DNA of 64,000 nt from Neisseria sp. 83E34 (GCF_001308015.1 NZ_LGYH01000004.1:1-64000); one strand, 5' to 3'; positions 8,432-17,937 are shown, counted from the stretch's first letter. The notes: generated from the letters alone by a model not told the origin. Translations and numbers: made by a program.

Positions 8432-8464
8432 GAGGCTGCTCGAAAAACATTTTCAGGCGGCCTC
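8432..8464 (+). terminator. Hairpin downstream of fetA
   Basis: GAGGCTGC (8432-8439) pairs with GCGGCCTC (8457-8464) with one G-T pair, followed by TTC. The right arm reads as an AGGCCGCCTGAA-type relative of other neisserial DUS dialects. It is a probable fetA terminator. Confidence 0.55.
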
Positions 8465-8486
8465 TTCATATTATTTGTGATAAAAA

Positions 8487-8518
8487 ATGCCTGTCTGAAA
8501 ACGGTTTCAGACAGGCAT
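8487..8518. terminator. DUS hairpin between fetA and fadD
   Basis: Opposed ATGCCTGTCTGAAA copies at 8487-8500 and 8505-8518 have A/T runs on both sides. It lies between convergent genes and is suited to terminate both. Confidence 0.8.
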
Positions 8519-8535
8519 TTCGACAATCCATTACG

Positions 8536-10218
8536 CTATTGGGTGTGTTTGCCTTCGGCCTTATCGCGTAACACACGGCGCAGGATTTTGCCCACGTTGG
8601 ACTTGGGCAGCTCTTCCCAAAATTCAATATCGCGCGGCACTTTGTAGGGCGTGAGCAGGCTGCGGCAATAGGCGATAAGCTCTTCTTTATTCAGCGATTC
8701 GTCTTTTTTCACCACAAACAGCTTCAATGCCTCGCCCGTTTTCTCGCTGCTCACGCCGATGCAGGCGGCTTCGGTTACTTTCGGATGGCCGGTTACCACA
8801 TCTTCCACTTCGTTCGGGTACACATTAAATCCCGACACCACAATCAAATCTTTTTTGCGGTCTACGATTTTCAGCCAGCCTTTTTCATCCATCACGGCAA
8901 TGTCGCCGGTTTCCAGAAAACCGCGCGTATCAATCACTTTGGCGGTTTCTTCGGGGCTGTTCCAATAGCCTTGCATAACTTGCGGCCCGCGTATCCATAA
9001 TTCTCCGGCCTCGCCTTGGGCCACTTCGCTGCCGTCGGCGGCGCGCAATTCAACTTCCGTGCTGGGCAGAGGCAGCCCGATGGTGCCGGTGTATTCTTTG
9101 ATATTCAAAGGGTTGCAGCACACGCCCGGGCTGGCCTCGGTAAGCCCGTAGGCATCCACGATGGCTTGGCCGGTGAGCGCTTTCCAGCGTTCGGCCACGG
9201 ATTTTTGGGTGGCCATGCCGCCGCCCAAACACAGGTGCCAAGTGCCGAAATCCACCTGCTTTAATTCGGCGCGGCTCAAGAGGCCGTTGTAGAGCGTGTT
9301 CACGCCGATAAAGACGCTGACGCTTTCTTTTTTCAACTCTTTAATCAAGCCTTTTAAATCGCGCGGATTGGCGATAAGGATATTTTTCGCGCCGGCCTGC
9401 GTAAAAATCATCAGGTTTACGGTAAAAGAGAAAATGTGGTAAAGCGGCAGGGCGGTTACGACGGTTTCTTTGCCTTGCGCAAGCTTGGGTTTGATCCATT
9501 CGGCAGCCTGCATCATGTTGGCGCAGATGTTGCCGTGGGTAAGCATGGCGCCTTTGGCCACGCCGGTGGTGCCGCCGGTGTATTGCAGCAGCGCCAGGTT
9601 TTCGCGTTTCAGGTCGGCGGGTTTCAGGGTGTTTGCCATGCCTTCTTTCAAGGCCTGTCTGAAAGGGGTGAAATGTTTGATTTGGAAAGGCGGCACCATT
9701 TTTTTGACTTTGCGGACGATGAAATTCGCCAGCATGCCTTTGAATGTGCCGAGCATGTCGCCTATGCTCGCCATAACCACATGTTTGATTTGCGTGTTGG
9801 GCAGAATTTCGGCCAAGGTGTGCGCGAAATTTTCCAATACGATAATGGTGCTTGCGCCGCTGTCGTTTAGCTGGTGTTCCAGCTCGCGCGGGGTGTAGAG
9901 CGGGTTGACGTTAACCACCACCATACCGGCTTTCAGTGCGCCGAAAATGGCAATCGGATATTGCAGCAGGTTGGGCATCATCACGGCCACCCGCTCGCCT
10001 TGCGGCAGCTTGAGTTTGTTTTGCAGAAAAGATGCGAAGCGGTTAACGCATTCCGACATCTCGCCGTAGCTGATGCTTTTGCCTAAGCTTTTAAACGCCG
10101 ATTGATTGCGGAATTTGGCCACGCTTTGCTCAAACACATCAATGATGGATTGGTAGCGGGTGGCGTCGATTTCTGCGTCAATTCCCTTTTCGTAGCTCTG
10201 TAACCAGATTTTTTCCAT
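8536..10218 (-). CDS. fadD: Long-chain fatty acid-CoA ligase
   Basis: This enzyme activates fatty acids to acyl-CoA with ATP, at the inner membrane. The 560-aa protein has the AMP-forming signature YTGGTTGVAKGA (about residue 213), the adenylate-binding DAYGLTEASPG, the hinge DRKKDLIVVSGFNVYP, and a C-terminal PKSNVGKILRR with the catalytic lysine. Length matches FadD. It appears to be transcribed alone: a DUS hairpin precedes it and another follows. A DUS-like GGCCTGTCTGAAA lies inside the gene near 9653. Full beta-oxidation genes are not seen in this window, so its main use (lipid recycling or degradation) is uncertain. Confidence 0.93.
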   Translation of the reverse strand: MEKIWLQSYEKGIDAEIDATRYQSIIDVFEQSVAKFRNQSAFKSLGKSISYGEMSECVNRFASFLQNKLKLPQGERVAVMMPNLLQYPIAIFGALKAGMVVVNVNPLYTPRELEHQLNDSGASTIIVLENFAHTLAEILPNTQIKHVVMASIGDMLGTFKGMLANFIVRKVKKMVPPFQIKHFTPFRQALKEGMANTLKPADLKRENLALLQYTGGTTGVAKGAMLTHGNICANMMQAAEWIKPKLAQGKETVVTALPLYHIFSFTVNLMIFTQAGAKNILIANPRDLKGLIKELKKESVSVFIGVNTLYNGLLSRAELKQVDFGTWHLCLGGGMATQKSVAERWKALTGQAIVDAYGLTEASPGVCCNPLNIKEYTGTIGLPLPSTEVELRAADGSEVAQGEAGELWIRGPQVMQGYWNSPEETAKVIDTRGFLETGDIAVMDEKGWLKIVDRKKDLIVVSGFNVYPNEVEDVVTGHPKVTEAACIGVSSEKTGEALKLFVVKKDESLNKEELIAYCRSLLTPYKVPRDIEFWEELPKSNVGKILRRVLRDKAEGKHTQ

Positions 10219-10295
10219 TCAGGATCCTTATTATGATGCCCGGCGGGCGGTTCGGGTGATTATAGCGGCTTTAATGTAAAGCTGTGAAAATAGCA

Positions 10296-10325
10296 ATGCC
10301 TGTCTGAAACTTTTCAGACAGGCAT
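10296..10325. terminator. DUS hairpin after mnmA
   Basis: ATGCCTGTCTGAAA (10296-10309) faces its complement (10312-10325) with a two-base loop. It lies 21 bases after the mnmA stop on the reverse strand and is a likely terminator. Confidence 0.8.
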
Positions 10326-10346
10326 TGAGGAAATATCCGGTTTGAA

Positions 10347-11456
10347 TCAGGCATGTCGGGTAACGATAACCGGTTTGTCGGTGGCAATAATGATGCCGCC
10401 GCCCAAGCATACTTCGCCGTCATACAACACCGCCGATTGCCCGGGTGTTACCGCCCATTGCGGTTCGTCGAATATCAATTGCGCGGTGTCATTGTCTGGA
10501 TAGCGCAGTTCGCAGGCCGCATCGGCCATGCGGTAGCGGGTTTTGCAGGTATACCTGCCGGCTTTGGGGCGCTCGGGCAGGGTGAAGCTCAAATCGTTCA
10601 TGGTCAGGCTTTGGGTGTAGAGCAGGGGATGGTCATGGCCTTGCACCACGATTAATTCGTTGCTGGTCAAATCTTTGCCGGCCACAAACCACGGCTCGCC
10701 CGCGCCGCCGATGCCCAAGCCTTTGCGCTGGCCTATGGTGTAAAACATCAGGCCGACGTGTTCGCCCACTTTTTTGCCTTCGGGCGTAACCATGTTGCCG
10801 TTATTGGTGGGCAGGTATTTTTGCAGAAACTCGCGAAACGGGCGCTCGCCGATAAAGCAGATGCCTGTGCTGTCTTTTTTGGCGGCGGTCGGCAGCTTGG
10901 CTTCGGCAGCCAAGCGGCGCACTTCGGGCTTTTTCAAATCGCCCAGCGGGAAAATGGCGCATGCCAGCTGGTGCGGTTGCAGGCGGTAGAGGAAATAGCT
11001 TTGGTCTTTGTTGGCATCCAAACCTTTGAGCAAGTAATGCACGCCGTTGCGCACTTCTTTGCGTGCATAATGGCCGGTGGCAATCACGTCTGCGCCTTGC
11101 TCGATGGCGTAGTCGAGAAAGCATTTGAATTTGATTTCGGCATTGCACAACACATCAGGGTTCGGCGTGCGGCCTGCTTGGTATTCCTGCAGGAAATAGG
11201 CGAATACTTTGTCTTTGTATTGGGCGGCGAAATTCACGATGTCGATGTCTATACCCACAATATCGGCCACGGCAATCGCGTCGAAAGAATCCTGCTTGAT
11301 GCTGCAATATTCGTCGCTGTCGTCGTCTTCCCAGTTTTGCATAAACACGCCGCGCACTTGATGACCCTGCTGCTTGAGCAGGTAGGCGGTTACGGAAGAA
11401 TCAACGCCGCCGGATAAACCGACGATGATATTTTGCGGAGCGTGGGAAATGTTCAT
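10347..11456 (-). CDS. mnmA: tRNA-specific 2-thiouridylase MnmA
   Basis: MnmA thiolates U34 of tRNA for Lys, Glu and Gln, using persulfide sulfur relayed by Tus proteins or directly from IscS. The 369-aa protein has the PP-loop [14 protein letters not shown] near the start. It also carries the catalytic cysteines in [12 protein letters not shown] (about 104) and [13 protein letters not shown] (about 200), and a C-terminal barrel. I take the start at [10 protein letters not shown] (11456); the upstream ATG at 11477 adds seven residues. A TusA-like gene occurs 3.7 kb away (15162-15389) and could belong to the sulfur relay, but that link is inferred. Confidence 0.96.
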   Translation of the reverse strand: MNISHAPQNIIVGLSGGVDSSVTAYLLKQQGHQVRGVFMQNWEDDDSDEYCSIKQDSFDAIAVADIVGIDIDIVNFAAQYKDKVFAYFLQEYQAGRTPNPDVLCNAEIKFKCFLDYAIEQGADVIATGHYARKEVRNGVHYLLKGLDANKDQSYFLYRLQPHQLACAIFPLGDLKKPEVRRLAAEAKLPTAAKKDSTGICFIGERPFREFLQKYLPTNNGNMVTPEGKKVGEHVGLMFYTIGQRKGLGIGGAGEPWFVAGKDLTSNELIVVQGHDHPLLYTQSLTMNDLSFTLPERPKAGRYTCKTRYRMADAACELRYPDNDTAQLIFDEPQWAVTPGQSAVLYDGEVCLGGGIIIATDKPVIVTRHA

Positions 11457-11511
11457 TGTGAAAATATGGGGAATCATGCTGAATTGGAAAGAGGCGTAAC
11501 TTTAACATATT

Positions 11512-11525
11512 TTTCAGACAGGCAT
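11512..11525 (-). repeat. Single DUS, reverse strand
   Basis: One TTTCAGACAGGCAT (reverse-strand DUS) lies between mnmA and the transporter operon end, next to a separate GC-rich terminator hairpin. Confidence 0.85.
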
Positions 11526-11529
11526 GGCC

Positions 11530-11568
11530 GGATAAAAAACCGGCGTTTTGCTTAAGCCAACGCCGGTT
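11530..11568 (-). terminator. Rho-independent terminator of the cystine-type ABC operon
   Basis: On the reverse strand, AACCGGCGTT (11559-11568) pairs perfectly with AACGCCGGTT (11538-11547). The stem is followed by a run of T (complement of the A run at 11532-11539). It sits 4 bases after the ATPase stop. Confidence 0.85.
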
Positions 11569-11572
11569 CGTT

Positions 11573-12328
11573 TTAAGAAGCTTCCGCCCGAATCTGTTTT
11601 AAAAAGCGGCGGGTGCGTTCGTGTTGCGGGCGCTCGAACAAATCTTTCGGTTTGCCTTGTTCGACAATCACGCCGCCGTCCATCACCACCACGATGTCGG
11701 CCACTTCCATAGCAAACTTGATTTCGTGTGTAACCACCACCATCGTCCAGCCTTCGCGCGCCAGCTCTTTCATGGTGTTTAACACTTCCTGCACAAGCTC
11801 GGGGTCAAGCGCGGAAGTCGGCTCGTCAAACAGCATTAATTCGGGGCGGATGGCCAAAGCGCGGGCAATGCCCACACGTTGCTGCTGGCCGCCGGAAAGC
11901 TGGAAAGGATAAAGCTCGGTTTTGTCGCCCAAACCCACTTTTTGTAAAAGCTTCACGGCCTCTTCACGCGCTTGGACGGCGGATTTGCCTTGCACGGCCA
12001 CCGGCCCTTCCATCACATTTTCCAGTGCGGTTTTGTGCGGGAAAAGATTATATTGCTGAAACACCATGCCGGATTTGCGGCGCAGCGCGAGGATGTCTTT
12101 TTTACCCGGTTTTTTGCCGAAATCGATATTGAGCGGTGTTTCGTTGTCGAATTTAACCGTGCCGGCTTCCGGCATTTCCAGTGCATTGAGGCAGCGCAGA
12201 AACGTGGTTTTTCCGGAGCCGGAAGGCCCCAAAATTACCACGACTTGGCCTTTGGCAATATTTAAATCAATGCCGCGCAAAATGGTGTTTGGGCCGAATG
12301 TTTTTTGAATATTGCGGATTTCTATCAT
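11573..12328 (-). CDS. Amino acid ABC transporter, ATP-binding protein
   Basis: This is the cytoplasmic ATPase of a polar amino acid importer. The 251-aa protein has Walker [11 protein letters not shown]-loop [10 protein letters not shown], signature [15 protein letters not shown], Walker [14 protein letters not shown] and the switch histidine in VVTHE. It is the last gene of a three-gene operon (binding protein, permease, ATPase), 9 bases after the permease stop. The substrate is taken from the binding protein, which resembles the neisserial cystine/cysteine transporter; the ATPase alone does not define it. Confidence 0.92.
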   Translation of the reverse strand: MIEIRNIQKTFGPNTILRGIDLNIAKGQVVVILGPSGSGKTTFLRCLNALEMPEAGTVKFDNETPLNIDFGKKPGKKDILALRRKSGMVFQQYNLFPHKTALENVMEGPVAVQGKSAVQAREEAVKLLQKVGLGDKTELYPFQLSGGQQQRVGIARALAIRPELMLFDEPTSALDPELVQEVLNTMKELAREGWTMVVVTHEIKFAMEVADIVVVMDGGVIVEQGKPKDLFERPQHERTRRFLKQIRAEAS

Positions 12329-12337
12329 ATCGGCTCC

Positions 12338-13054
12338 TTATTTCGCCACATAACGGTCAAGGCGTTTTTCCATTTTGCCCTGCATGTGCGTCAGCACTGT
12401 GCAGATTACCCAATAAATCAAACCCGCTTCGGTGTAGATCAGAATAAATTCGTAATTGCGCGCCACAATCACTTGTGAGGCTTTCATCAATTCGGGAATC
12501 AGAACCAACGAAGCCAGCGAGGTTTCTTTTACCAGCCCGACAAAGGTGTTTGACAAAGGCGGCACGGCCACGCGCAAAGCTTGCGGTAGCACGATGCGGC
12601 GGAAAGTTTGCATATAGGTCATGCCGATGGAAAAACCGGCTTCCCATTGCCCTTTGGGAATCGACAAAATAGCAGAACGCACTGTTTCGGAAGCATAAGC
12701 GCCGATATTGAGTGAGAACGCAATAATGGCTGTGGGCACGGGATCGAGCTTCAAACCGATTTCAGGCAGGCCGTAGAAAATGATAAAGAGCTGAAGCAGC
12801 AGCGGCGTGCCGCGGATAACCGACACATAAAAACGGGCAATGCCGTAGAAAAACTTGTGCACCAAGCCTTCCTGCGGCACCACGCGAATCAGAGCAACAG
12901 CCAATGCAATCAGCAAACCTATGATAAATGAAACGATAGAAAGCGGAATGGTATAAACCAAAGCCGCTTTCAATAAAGGCCAAAATGCGTCGATTACGAT
13001 TTGGGCCTTCGCCTCATTCATAAACGGCAGAGCCGCCAGAATATTATTTAACAC
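12338..13054 (-). CDS. Amino acid ABC transporter, permease
   Basis: This 238-aa inner-membrane permease is of the His/Glu/Gln/Cys (HisM-type) family. Several hydrophobic segments are visible (around residues 30-58, 80-100, 195-225). The coupling motif is [20 protein letters not shown] (EAA loop, about residue 137). Its start overlaps the end of the binding-protein gene by 11 bases, implying translational coupling. Only one permease gene is present, so the transporter would contain a homodimer. Confidence 0.92.
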   Translation of the reverse strand: MLNNILAALPFMNEAKAQIVIDAFWPLLKAALVYTIPLSIVSFIIGLLIALAVALIRVVPQEGLVHKFFYGIARFYVSVIRGTPLLLQLFIIFYGLPEIGLKLDPVPTAIIAFSLNIGAYASETVRSAILSIPKGQWEAGFSIGMTYMQTFRRIVLPQALRVAVPPLSNTFVGLVKETSLASLVLIPELMKASQVIVARNYEFILIYTEAGLIYWVICTVLTHMQGKMEKRLDRYVAK

Positions 13055-13865
13055 TTATGTCTTCACCAAAAAATTGTTCGCTTAGTTTTTTCAAAGTGCC
13101 GTCTTTTTGCAGCTCAACCATTGCTTCGTTCACTTTCGCTACCGCAGCATCTTCACCTTTGCGGAAAATCAGGCCGGAACCGCGTAATTCGCCGGCGTCG
13201 GCAACCAGTTTGATTTCCAAGCCGCTGTCGGTATGTTTTTTCAGGTAGTCCAAAATGGCCAGATGGTCGTTTAAGGTTAAATCCACGCGTTTTTGTTTAA
13301 CCAATTCAATCGCTTGTGCCATGCCGTCTACGCCGGTGATTTTCGCGCCGTATTTTTCGGCCATTTCGCGGTAGTTGCTGGTTAACGATTGGGCGGCATC
13401 CAAGCCTTTGATATCGGCCCACGATTTAACGCGCGCATCGTCTTTGCGTGCCAATGCGGCAGGGCCGCTCCAGCTATACGGTTCGGATTTGTCGTATTTA
13501 GCTTGGCGCTCGGGTGTGGTAAGGCTCACTTGGTTAGCAACGATGTCGAAGCGTTTGGCATCCAAGCCGGCCAGCATGGCATCCCATTGGGTTTCTTTGA
13601 AATCCACTTTCACGCCCAGCTTTTCGGCTACAGCGCGGGTTACTTCTACATCATAGCCGGTAAGCTTGCCGCTTTCATCGTGGTAGGTGAAGGGCGCATA
13701 AGTGCCTTCGGTACCGACAGTGATGGTGCCTTTGTTATTGATGCGGTCGATTAAAGGAGCATCCGCGCTCACTTGGGTGCCTGAAGCGGCCTGATTGGTA
13801 TCGTTTTTACTGCAGGCGCCCAATGCCAAAGCAACAGTTGCTGCCAGTGCGAATTGTTTTAACAT
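13044..13865 (-). CDS. Amino acid ABC transporter, substrate-binding lipoprotein (cystine-type)
   Basis: The 273-aa protein starts [18 protein letters not shown], a clear lipoprotein signal with Cys at residue 18. It then shows the family 3 solute-binding fold: [48 protein letters not shown] and a C-terminal [17 protein letters not shown]. It closely resembles the gonococcal cystine/cysteine-binding protein as I remember it, so L-cystine is the best guess. I chose 13865 over the in-frame 13901 because only the former gives a proper signal peptide. It is the first gene of the operon. Confidence 0.88.
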   Translation of the reverse strand: MLKQFALAATVALALGACSKNDTNQAASGTQVSADAPLIDRINNKGTITVGTEGTYAPFTYHDESGKLTGYDVEVTRAVAEKLGVKVDFKETQWDAMLAGLDAKRFDIVANQVSLTTPERQAKYDKSEPYSWSGPAALARKDDARVKSWADIKGLDAAQSLTSNYREMAEKYGAKITGVDGMAQAIELVKQKRVDLTLNDHLAILDYLKKHTDSGLEIKLVADAGELRGSGLIFRKGEDAAVAKVNEAMVELQKDGTLKKLSEQFFGEDISVK

Positions 13866-13975
13866 GTGTATTCTCCAATTTGGGTAAGACGGTTTTGTCA
13901 AAAAATGTAATTTTACGCCAAGCGCGTTTCAACGCAAAGCACGCTTGGTTCTATGCTATAGAACAATTAATTCTA

Positions 13976-14016
13976 ATGCCTGTCTGAAAATGTTTCACAT
14001 TTTTTCAGACAGGCAT
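13976..14016. terminator. DUS hairpin after pyrC
   Basis: ATGCCTGTCTGAAA (13976-13989) and its complement (14003-14016) extend into a longer stem through AATGT/ACATT. It lies between the pyrC stop and the upstream side of the ABC operon. Confidence 0.75.
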
Positions 14017-14071
14017 TGGCATATTTAAACAAACGGCGGATTGTTTACGTTTTTTAACTTATTATGCATAA

Positions 14072-15106
14072 TCAATACTCTACGCGCCATTCCACTTCGC
14101 CGCCGGCGCGCATAGGTACGAGTTCCCCGTCGCCGAAAGGAACGCTCTCAGGCACTTTCGTATTGTGTTTTATCAAAGTAATGGTGCGCGGATTCTCGGG
14201 CAAGCCGTAGAAACGGGCGCCGTTTTTCGAAGCAAAGGCTTCGAGCTTGTCGAGCGCACCGGCTTTTTCAAACACTTCCGCATAAAATTCAATCGCATTG
14301 ATGGCGCTGAACATGCCCGCGCAGCCGCAAGCGTTTTCTTTAGCGTGTTTCGGGTGTGGCGCGGAATCGGTGCCGAGGAAAAATTTGTGCGACTTATCGC
14401 CTGTGATGGCGGCAACCAAAGCGGCGCGGTGGGTTTCGCGTTTCAATACCGGCAGGCAGTAATGATGCGGGTGCACGCCGCCCACCAATAAATCGTTGCG
14501 GTTGAGCAATAAATGTTGCGGCGTTACGGTGGCGGCCACGTTGTCGCCCGCTTTGCATACCAGCTTGGCGGCATCGGCGGTGGTGATGTGTTCAAACACC
14601 ACTTTCAAGCCCGGCACTTTTTCTAACACGGGTTTCATCACGCGCTCGATAAACACCGCTTCGCGGTCGAAAATGTCGATATCAGGATCGGTTACTTCGC
14701 CGTGTACCAAAAACAGGATGCCTTCTTCCGCCATTGCTTCCAACACGGGAATCAGCTTGAATAAATCGGTTACGCCGGAATCGGAATTGGTGGTTGCGCC
14801 GGCAGGGTAGAGTTTGAACGCCACGATGCCCGCCGCTTTGGCTTCGCGCACGGTTTCCGGTGTGGTGTTGTCGGTGAGGTAAAGCGACATCAAAGGTTCG
14901 AACGGCAAACCTTCGGGCACGGCATCGAGAATCTGCTGTTTGTAGGCCAGAGCCTGCGCCACGGTGGTAACCGGCGGTTTGAGGTTTGGCATAATCAGCG
15001 CACGCCCCATTTGGCGGGCGGTGTAGGGCACTACGGATTCCAATGCGGCGCCGTCGCGCACATGCAGGTGGAAATCATCGGGTTGGATAATGGTGAGGGT
15101 TTGCAT
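14072..15106 (-). CDS. pyrC: Dihydroorotase
   Basis: Dihydroorotase cyclises carbamoyl aspartate to dihydroorotate in pyrimidine synthesis. The 344-aa protein is of the short E. coli PyrC type. It has the metal-binding HLHVRDG (His 13 and 15), [15 protein letters not shown] with the lysine that becomes carboxylated, HGEVTD, FEHITT and GTDSAPH with the catalytic Asp. A good length match makes the start at 15106 likely. A DUS palindrome separates it from the TusA-like gene upstream. Confidence 0.96.
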   Translation of the reverse strand: MQTLTIIQPDDFHLHVRDGAALESVVPYTARQMGRALIMPNLKPPVTTVAQALAYKQQILDAVPEGLPFEPLMSLYLTDNTTPETVREAKAAGIVAFKLYPAGATTNSDSGVTDLFKLIPVLEAMAEEGILFLVHGEVTDPDIDIFDREAVFIERVMKPVLEKVPGLKVVFEHITTADAAKLVCKAGDNVAATVTPQHLLLNRNDLLVGGVHPHHYCLPVLKRETHRAALVAAITGDKSHKFFLGTDSAPHPKHAKENACGCAGMFSAINAIEFYAEVFEKAGALDKLEAFASKNGARFYGLPENPRTITLIKHNTKVPESVPFGDGELVPMRAGGEVEWRVEY

Positions 15107-15130
15107 GGTGTTCCTTTGCTTGAATGGAGG

Positions 15131-15158
15131 TTTCAGACAGGCATATGCCTGTCTGAAA
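15131..15158. terminator. Loopless DUS palindrome after the tusA-like gene
   Basis: TTTCAGACAGGCAT (15131-15144) runs directly into ATGCCTGTCTGAAA (15145-15158), a perfect 28-bp palindrome with the arms in the outward order. It is only 3 bases from the stop of the tusA-like gene. Confidence 0.8.
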
Positions 15159-15161
15159 AAG

Positions 15162-15389
15162 TTATTTGTGTTTCAAAACCAGTTTGAACACGCAGCCGTC
15201 TAAGGTTTCCGAAACCAAAAGGGCGTGGCCGGTTTGCTTGCAGAAGGCGGCAAAATCATCGGGTGCGCCGGCGTCGGTGGCTAAAACGGTTAGCTCGTCG
15301 CCCGTCTCCAAAGCGGCCAGCGCTTTTTTAGCTCTCAGTATCGGCAGTGGGCATTTCAGGCCGGTTACATCTAGGGTTTGTTCGGTCAT
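15162..15389 (-). CDS. TusA-family sulfur carrier protein
   Basis: This 75-aa protein has the family signature [18 protein letters not shown], with the acceptor cysteine at about residue 13. It also has a two-layer fold pattern ending [11 protein letters not shown]. TusA proteins pass persulfide sulfur to thiolation or cofactor enzymes. Whether this is the TusA that supplies MnmA or a paralogue of other use cannot be told. It is upstream of pyrC in the same direction, separated by a DUS palindrome, and divergent from the CNP1-like gene. Confidence 0.85.
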   Translation of the reverse strand: MTEQTLDVTGLKCPLPILRAKKALAALETGDELTVLATDAGAPDDFAAFCKQTGHALLVSETLDGCVFKLVLKHK

Positions 15390-15494
15390 GGTAAGTTTCC
15401 TTGTGTCTTATCTTAATATTATAGCTTGTTTCGCCGCGGCGTTTAAGAATGCTACAATGCGCCTTTCTGTTTGATTTCCCGCAAGGAAAACGAT

Positions 15495-16082
15495 ATGCAA
15501 CGCTGGATTCTTCTGTTGGCTTTGGCCGCCCCCGCTGTTTTTGCACAGTCGCGTACCGACAAAGATACGCTGGTTAACACGCGCTATGTCGAGCGTAATC
15601 CGAATGAAGCCGATGCTCAGTTTAAAGAAGCGGAGCTGGCATTGCCGCCTATGCCGGGCAAAGATGCGCAATGGTTTGATCTTTATATCAAACCCGATTT
15701 TCCGCAGCAGCCGCAAATCGATTTAAACAGCATCACGCTGGCGCCGGACAATACCGTGCGCTATGTGTTGAATATCCGTTCGGCGCGCGGGCATGATAAT
15801 TTGAGCGCAGAAGCGCTTTATTGCTCCGAGTCTGCTTTCAGCGCCAAGAAAAAATCGTCTTATAAAGTGTACGGCTACGGTGATACGGTGAATAACCGCT
15901 GGATACAGCCGCGCAATCCGCAATGGAAGGAAATCGGCGCCATCCTCAATACTGCCGACCCCGTGCGCGGTGTGTTGTACCGCGCATTCTGTGAAGACGG
16001 TTTGCCGGGCAGCAAAGAAAAACTGGTGCAGCGCCTGAAAGAGCGCTCGGGTACGCAATCTAAATTTCATTGGACCAAATAA
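15495..16082 (+). CDS. CNP1-like family exported protein
   Basis: This 195-aa protein has a signal peptide (MQRWILLLALAAPAVFA, cleavage near residue 17). The body has WFDLYIKPDFPQQPQIDLNS, SAEALYCSESAFSAKKKSSY and FCEDGLPGS, which I recognise as the neisserial CNP1-like family. Two cysteines (in YCSES and FCEDG) may pair in the periplasm. Function is unknown. I use ATG 15495, which has an AAGGA site; an in-frame codon at 15471 would spoil the signal. The TSUP transporter gene starts 12 bases after its stop, so the two are probably co-transcribed. Confidence 0.8.
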   Translation: MQRWILLLALAAPAVFAQSRTDKDTLVNTRYVERNPNEADAQFKEAELALPPMPGKDAQWFDLYIKPDFPQQPQIDLNSITLAPDNTVRYVLNIRSARGHDNLSAEALYCSESAFSAKKKSSYKVYGYGDTVNNRWIQPRNPQWKEIGAILNTADPVRGVLYRAFCEDGLPGSKEKLVQRLKERSGTQSKFHWTK

Positions 16083-16094
16083 CCTCCGCTGTTG

Positions 16095-16868
16095 ATGGAC
16101 GCCCATTTTCTTTTTCTGCTGCTTATCGGTTTTTTGGCCGGTTTGATGGATGCGGCGGTTGGCGGCGGTGGGCTGCTTCAGATTCCCGCGCTGTTTAACA
16201 CGTTTCCCGCCGCCGCTCCGGCTTCGATTTTGGGTGTGAATAAATTCGCTTCCGTTTGCGGCACGTTTACCGCAGGCGTTCAATTTGTGCGCAAAATCCG
16301 CGTTCCGTGGAAAATGCTGCTGCCAGCCGCATTGCTGGCATATGTTTTTTCCTATATTGGGGCAGGGTTAACCAGCCATATCCCCGTGTATTACATGAAG
16401 CCTGCCATGTTGGTGGTGATGGCTGTAATGTTTGTGTACACATTTTTCAAAAAAAGCCTTGGGCAGATTGTGCGCAGCAGTGCGCTTAGCCGCAAAGAAT
16501 ATGCACTAGGCTTGTTTTTCGGTGCGCTTATCGGTTTTTACGACGGCATTTTCGGCCCCGGCACGGGCAGCTTGCTGGCTTTTGTGTTTGTACGCTTTTT
16601 CTCGTTTGATCTCATCACGGCCACCGCTTCTTCCAAAGTGATCAACATCACCACCAATCTGGCGGCTTTGAGCTTTTTTATTCCGAACGGCCACATAGTA
16701 TGGGCATGGGCGCTGCCGTTGGCTGCGGCGAACTTGTGCGGCGGTATCTCCGGCGCGCACCTCGCTATTAGAGGCGGCACGCGGTTTTTGCGCTACGGTT
16801 TTATGGTGTTGCTGCTGGTTTTAATCGGAAGGTTCGGCTGGGATGTGATACAAACCATGCCTGTCTGA
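16095..16868 (+). CDS. TSUP-family (TauE/SafE) membrane transporter
   Basis: This 257-aa protein has about eight hydrophobic segments and the family's two repeated glycine motifs: AGLMDAAVGGGGLLQIPAL near the start and GFYDGIFGPGTGSLLAF near residue 155. The family exports or imports small organosulfur or sulfite-type anions; the substrate here is unknown. The ATG at 16095 follows a TTG in frame; both are possible. The last codons ATG-CCT-GTC and the TGA stop lie inside a DUS at 16857-16870, so the uptake sequence provides the C-terminus. Confidence 0.88.
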   Translation: MDAHFLFLLLIGFLAGLMDAAVGGGGLLQIPALFNTFPAAAPASILGVNKFASVCGTFTAGVQFVRKIRVPWKMLLPAALLAYVFSYIGAGLTSHIPVYYMKPAMLVVMAVMFVYTFFKKSLGQIVRSSALSRKEYALGLFFGALIGFYDGIFGPGTGSLLAFVFVRFFSFDLITATASSKVINITTNLAALSFFIPNGHIVWAWALPLAAANLCGGISGAHLAIRGGTRFLRYGFMVLLLVLIGRFGWDVIQTMPV

Positions 16869-16887
16869 AATCTTTTCAGACAGGCAT
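16857..16887. terminator. DUS hairpin overlapping the TSUP gene stop
   Basis: ATGCCTGTCTGAAA (16857-16870) faces its complement (16874-16887). The left arm encodes Met-Pro-Val-stop of the TSUP gene. It is a likely terminator before trmB. Confidence 0.8.
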
Positions 16888-16934
16888 GGCCTATATTGTA
16901 TAATGCAGCCTTTTTTAGCAATGAAATAAAGCAC

Positions 16935-17648
16935 ATGAGCCATCATAACGAACAGCAGACATCCGATATTCCCGAAGAACACAAACGCAGCATCCGCAGT
17001 TTTGTTTTGCGCCAAGGCCATATGACAGCGGCACAGCAGCGCGCGATTGATATCATGTGGCCGAAATTCGGTATCGATTATCAACACAGTATGGTTAATT
17101 TGAATGAAGCATTCGGGCGCGACAATCCGAAAGTGCTGGAAATCGGCTTCGGCATGGGGATGGCTACGGTGGAAATCGCCAAGCGCCTGCCTGAAAAAGA
17201 CTTTTTAGCGATTGATGTGCACGGCCCGGGTGTGGGCAATATTTTGAAGCTGATTGAAGAAGAAAATGTTTCCAATATCAGGGTGATGCGTCATGATGCG
17301 GTGGAAGTGGTGGAAAATATGCTGGCCGACGGCAGCTTAGACGGCATTCATATTTTCTTTCCCGATCCGTGGCACAAGAAACGCCACCACAAACGCCGCC
17401 TGATTCAAGCGCCTTTTGTGGCCAAATTGTTGCCTAAATTGAAGCAGGGCGGCTATATCCATCTGGCAACCGACTGGGAAGAGTATGCGGTGCAAATGCT
17501 CGAAGTGTTGAGCGGCTTTGATGAGTTGGAAAACACCGCACAAGATTACGCACCCACGCCGGATTACCGGCCGGAGACCAAATTTGAAGCCCGCGGCAAA
17601 CGGCTGGGGCATGGTGTGTGGGATTTGGTGTTTAAGCGCATCAAATAA
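16935..17648 (+). CDS. trmB: tRNA (guanine-N7)-methyltransferase
   Basis: TrmB makes m7G46 in tRNA using S-adenosylmethionine. The 237-aa protein has [14 protein letters not shown], the SAM-binding [34 protein letters not shown] (catalytic Asp region) and a C-terminal [18 protein letters not shown] chose MSHHNEQQ (16935) because the in-frame extension to 16896 is unlike the family. It lies just left of the prophage remnant and ends in a DUS-like hairpin. Confidence 0.96.
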   Translation: MSHHNEQQTSDIPEEHKRSIRSFVLRQGHMTAAQQRAIDIMWPKFGIDYQHSMVNLNEAFGRDNPKVLEIGFGMGMATVEIAKRLPEKDFLAIDVHGPGVGNILKLIEEENVSNIRVMRHDAVEVVENMLADGSLDGIHIFFPDPWHKKRHHKRRLIQAPFVAKLLPKLKQGGYIHLATDWEEYAVQMLEVLSGFDELENTAQDYAPTPDYRPETKFEARGKRLGHGVWDLVFKRIK

Positions 17649-17697
17649 GCGGCTTTCAAGCTTTATTGTTAACTGCGCATCCTGTGATCAGAACGTG

Positions 17698-17732
17698 AAG
17701 CCTGTCTGAAAACCATTTTTTCAGACAGGCTT
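17698..17732. terminator. DUS-like hairpin after trmB
   Basis: AAGCCTGTCTGAAAA (17698-17712) pairs with TTTTTCAGACAGGCTTT to 17732, ending in a T run. The first DUS base is changed symmetrically in both arms, keeping the stem perfect. Confidence 0.8.
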
Positions 17733-17742
17733 TTTGTTTGCT

Positions 17743-17771
17743 TATCGCAAATAAATTTATTTTTCCACGGT
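17743..17771. repeat. Half copy of a Correia-like repeat end
   Basis: TATCGCAAATAAATTTATTT repeats, with small changes, the left terminus of the element at 36086-36192. No matching right end follows; phage-like sequence begins instead. It may be a remnant cut by the prophage insertion. Confidence 0.45.
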
Positions 17772-17888
17772 TTCGTCATACTGTGGGGTAGTGTTTATTT
17801 TGTCATGTCTAAGACGTGTTGGAAAAAATGGAAAAGTTTTGATGAAACATTAGGTTAAGCGGGAAAGGAGTGGAAATTCGGAATGTGA

Positions 17889-17937
17889 AAAAATAGTGCA
17901 AAATTGCTCATTTTTGGGTTGATTTTGCACTATTTTT
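17889..17937. terminator. Perfect 16-bp inverted repeat after the repressor gene
   Basis: AAAAATAGTGCAAAAT (17889-17904) and ATTTTGCACTATTTTT (17922-17937) are exact complements around a 17-base loop. It lies 36 bases past the repressor stop on the reverse strand. It could end repressor transcription or be a protein-binding site at the phage end. Confidence 0.6.

Noticed and set aside
8433-8464. The fetA 3' hairpin as a local DUS
   Set aside because: Its arms read GGCTGCTCGA and GGCCGCCTGAA, which do not match the local 12-mer; treated as a terminator with a DUS-related arm.
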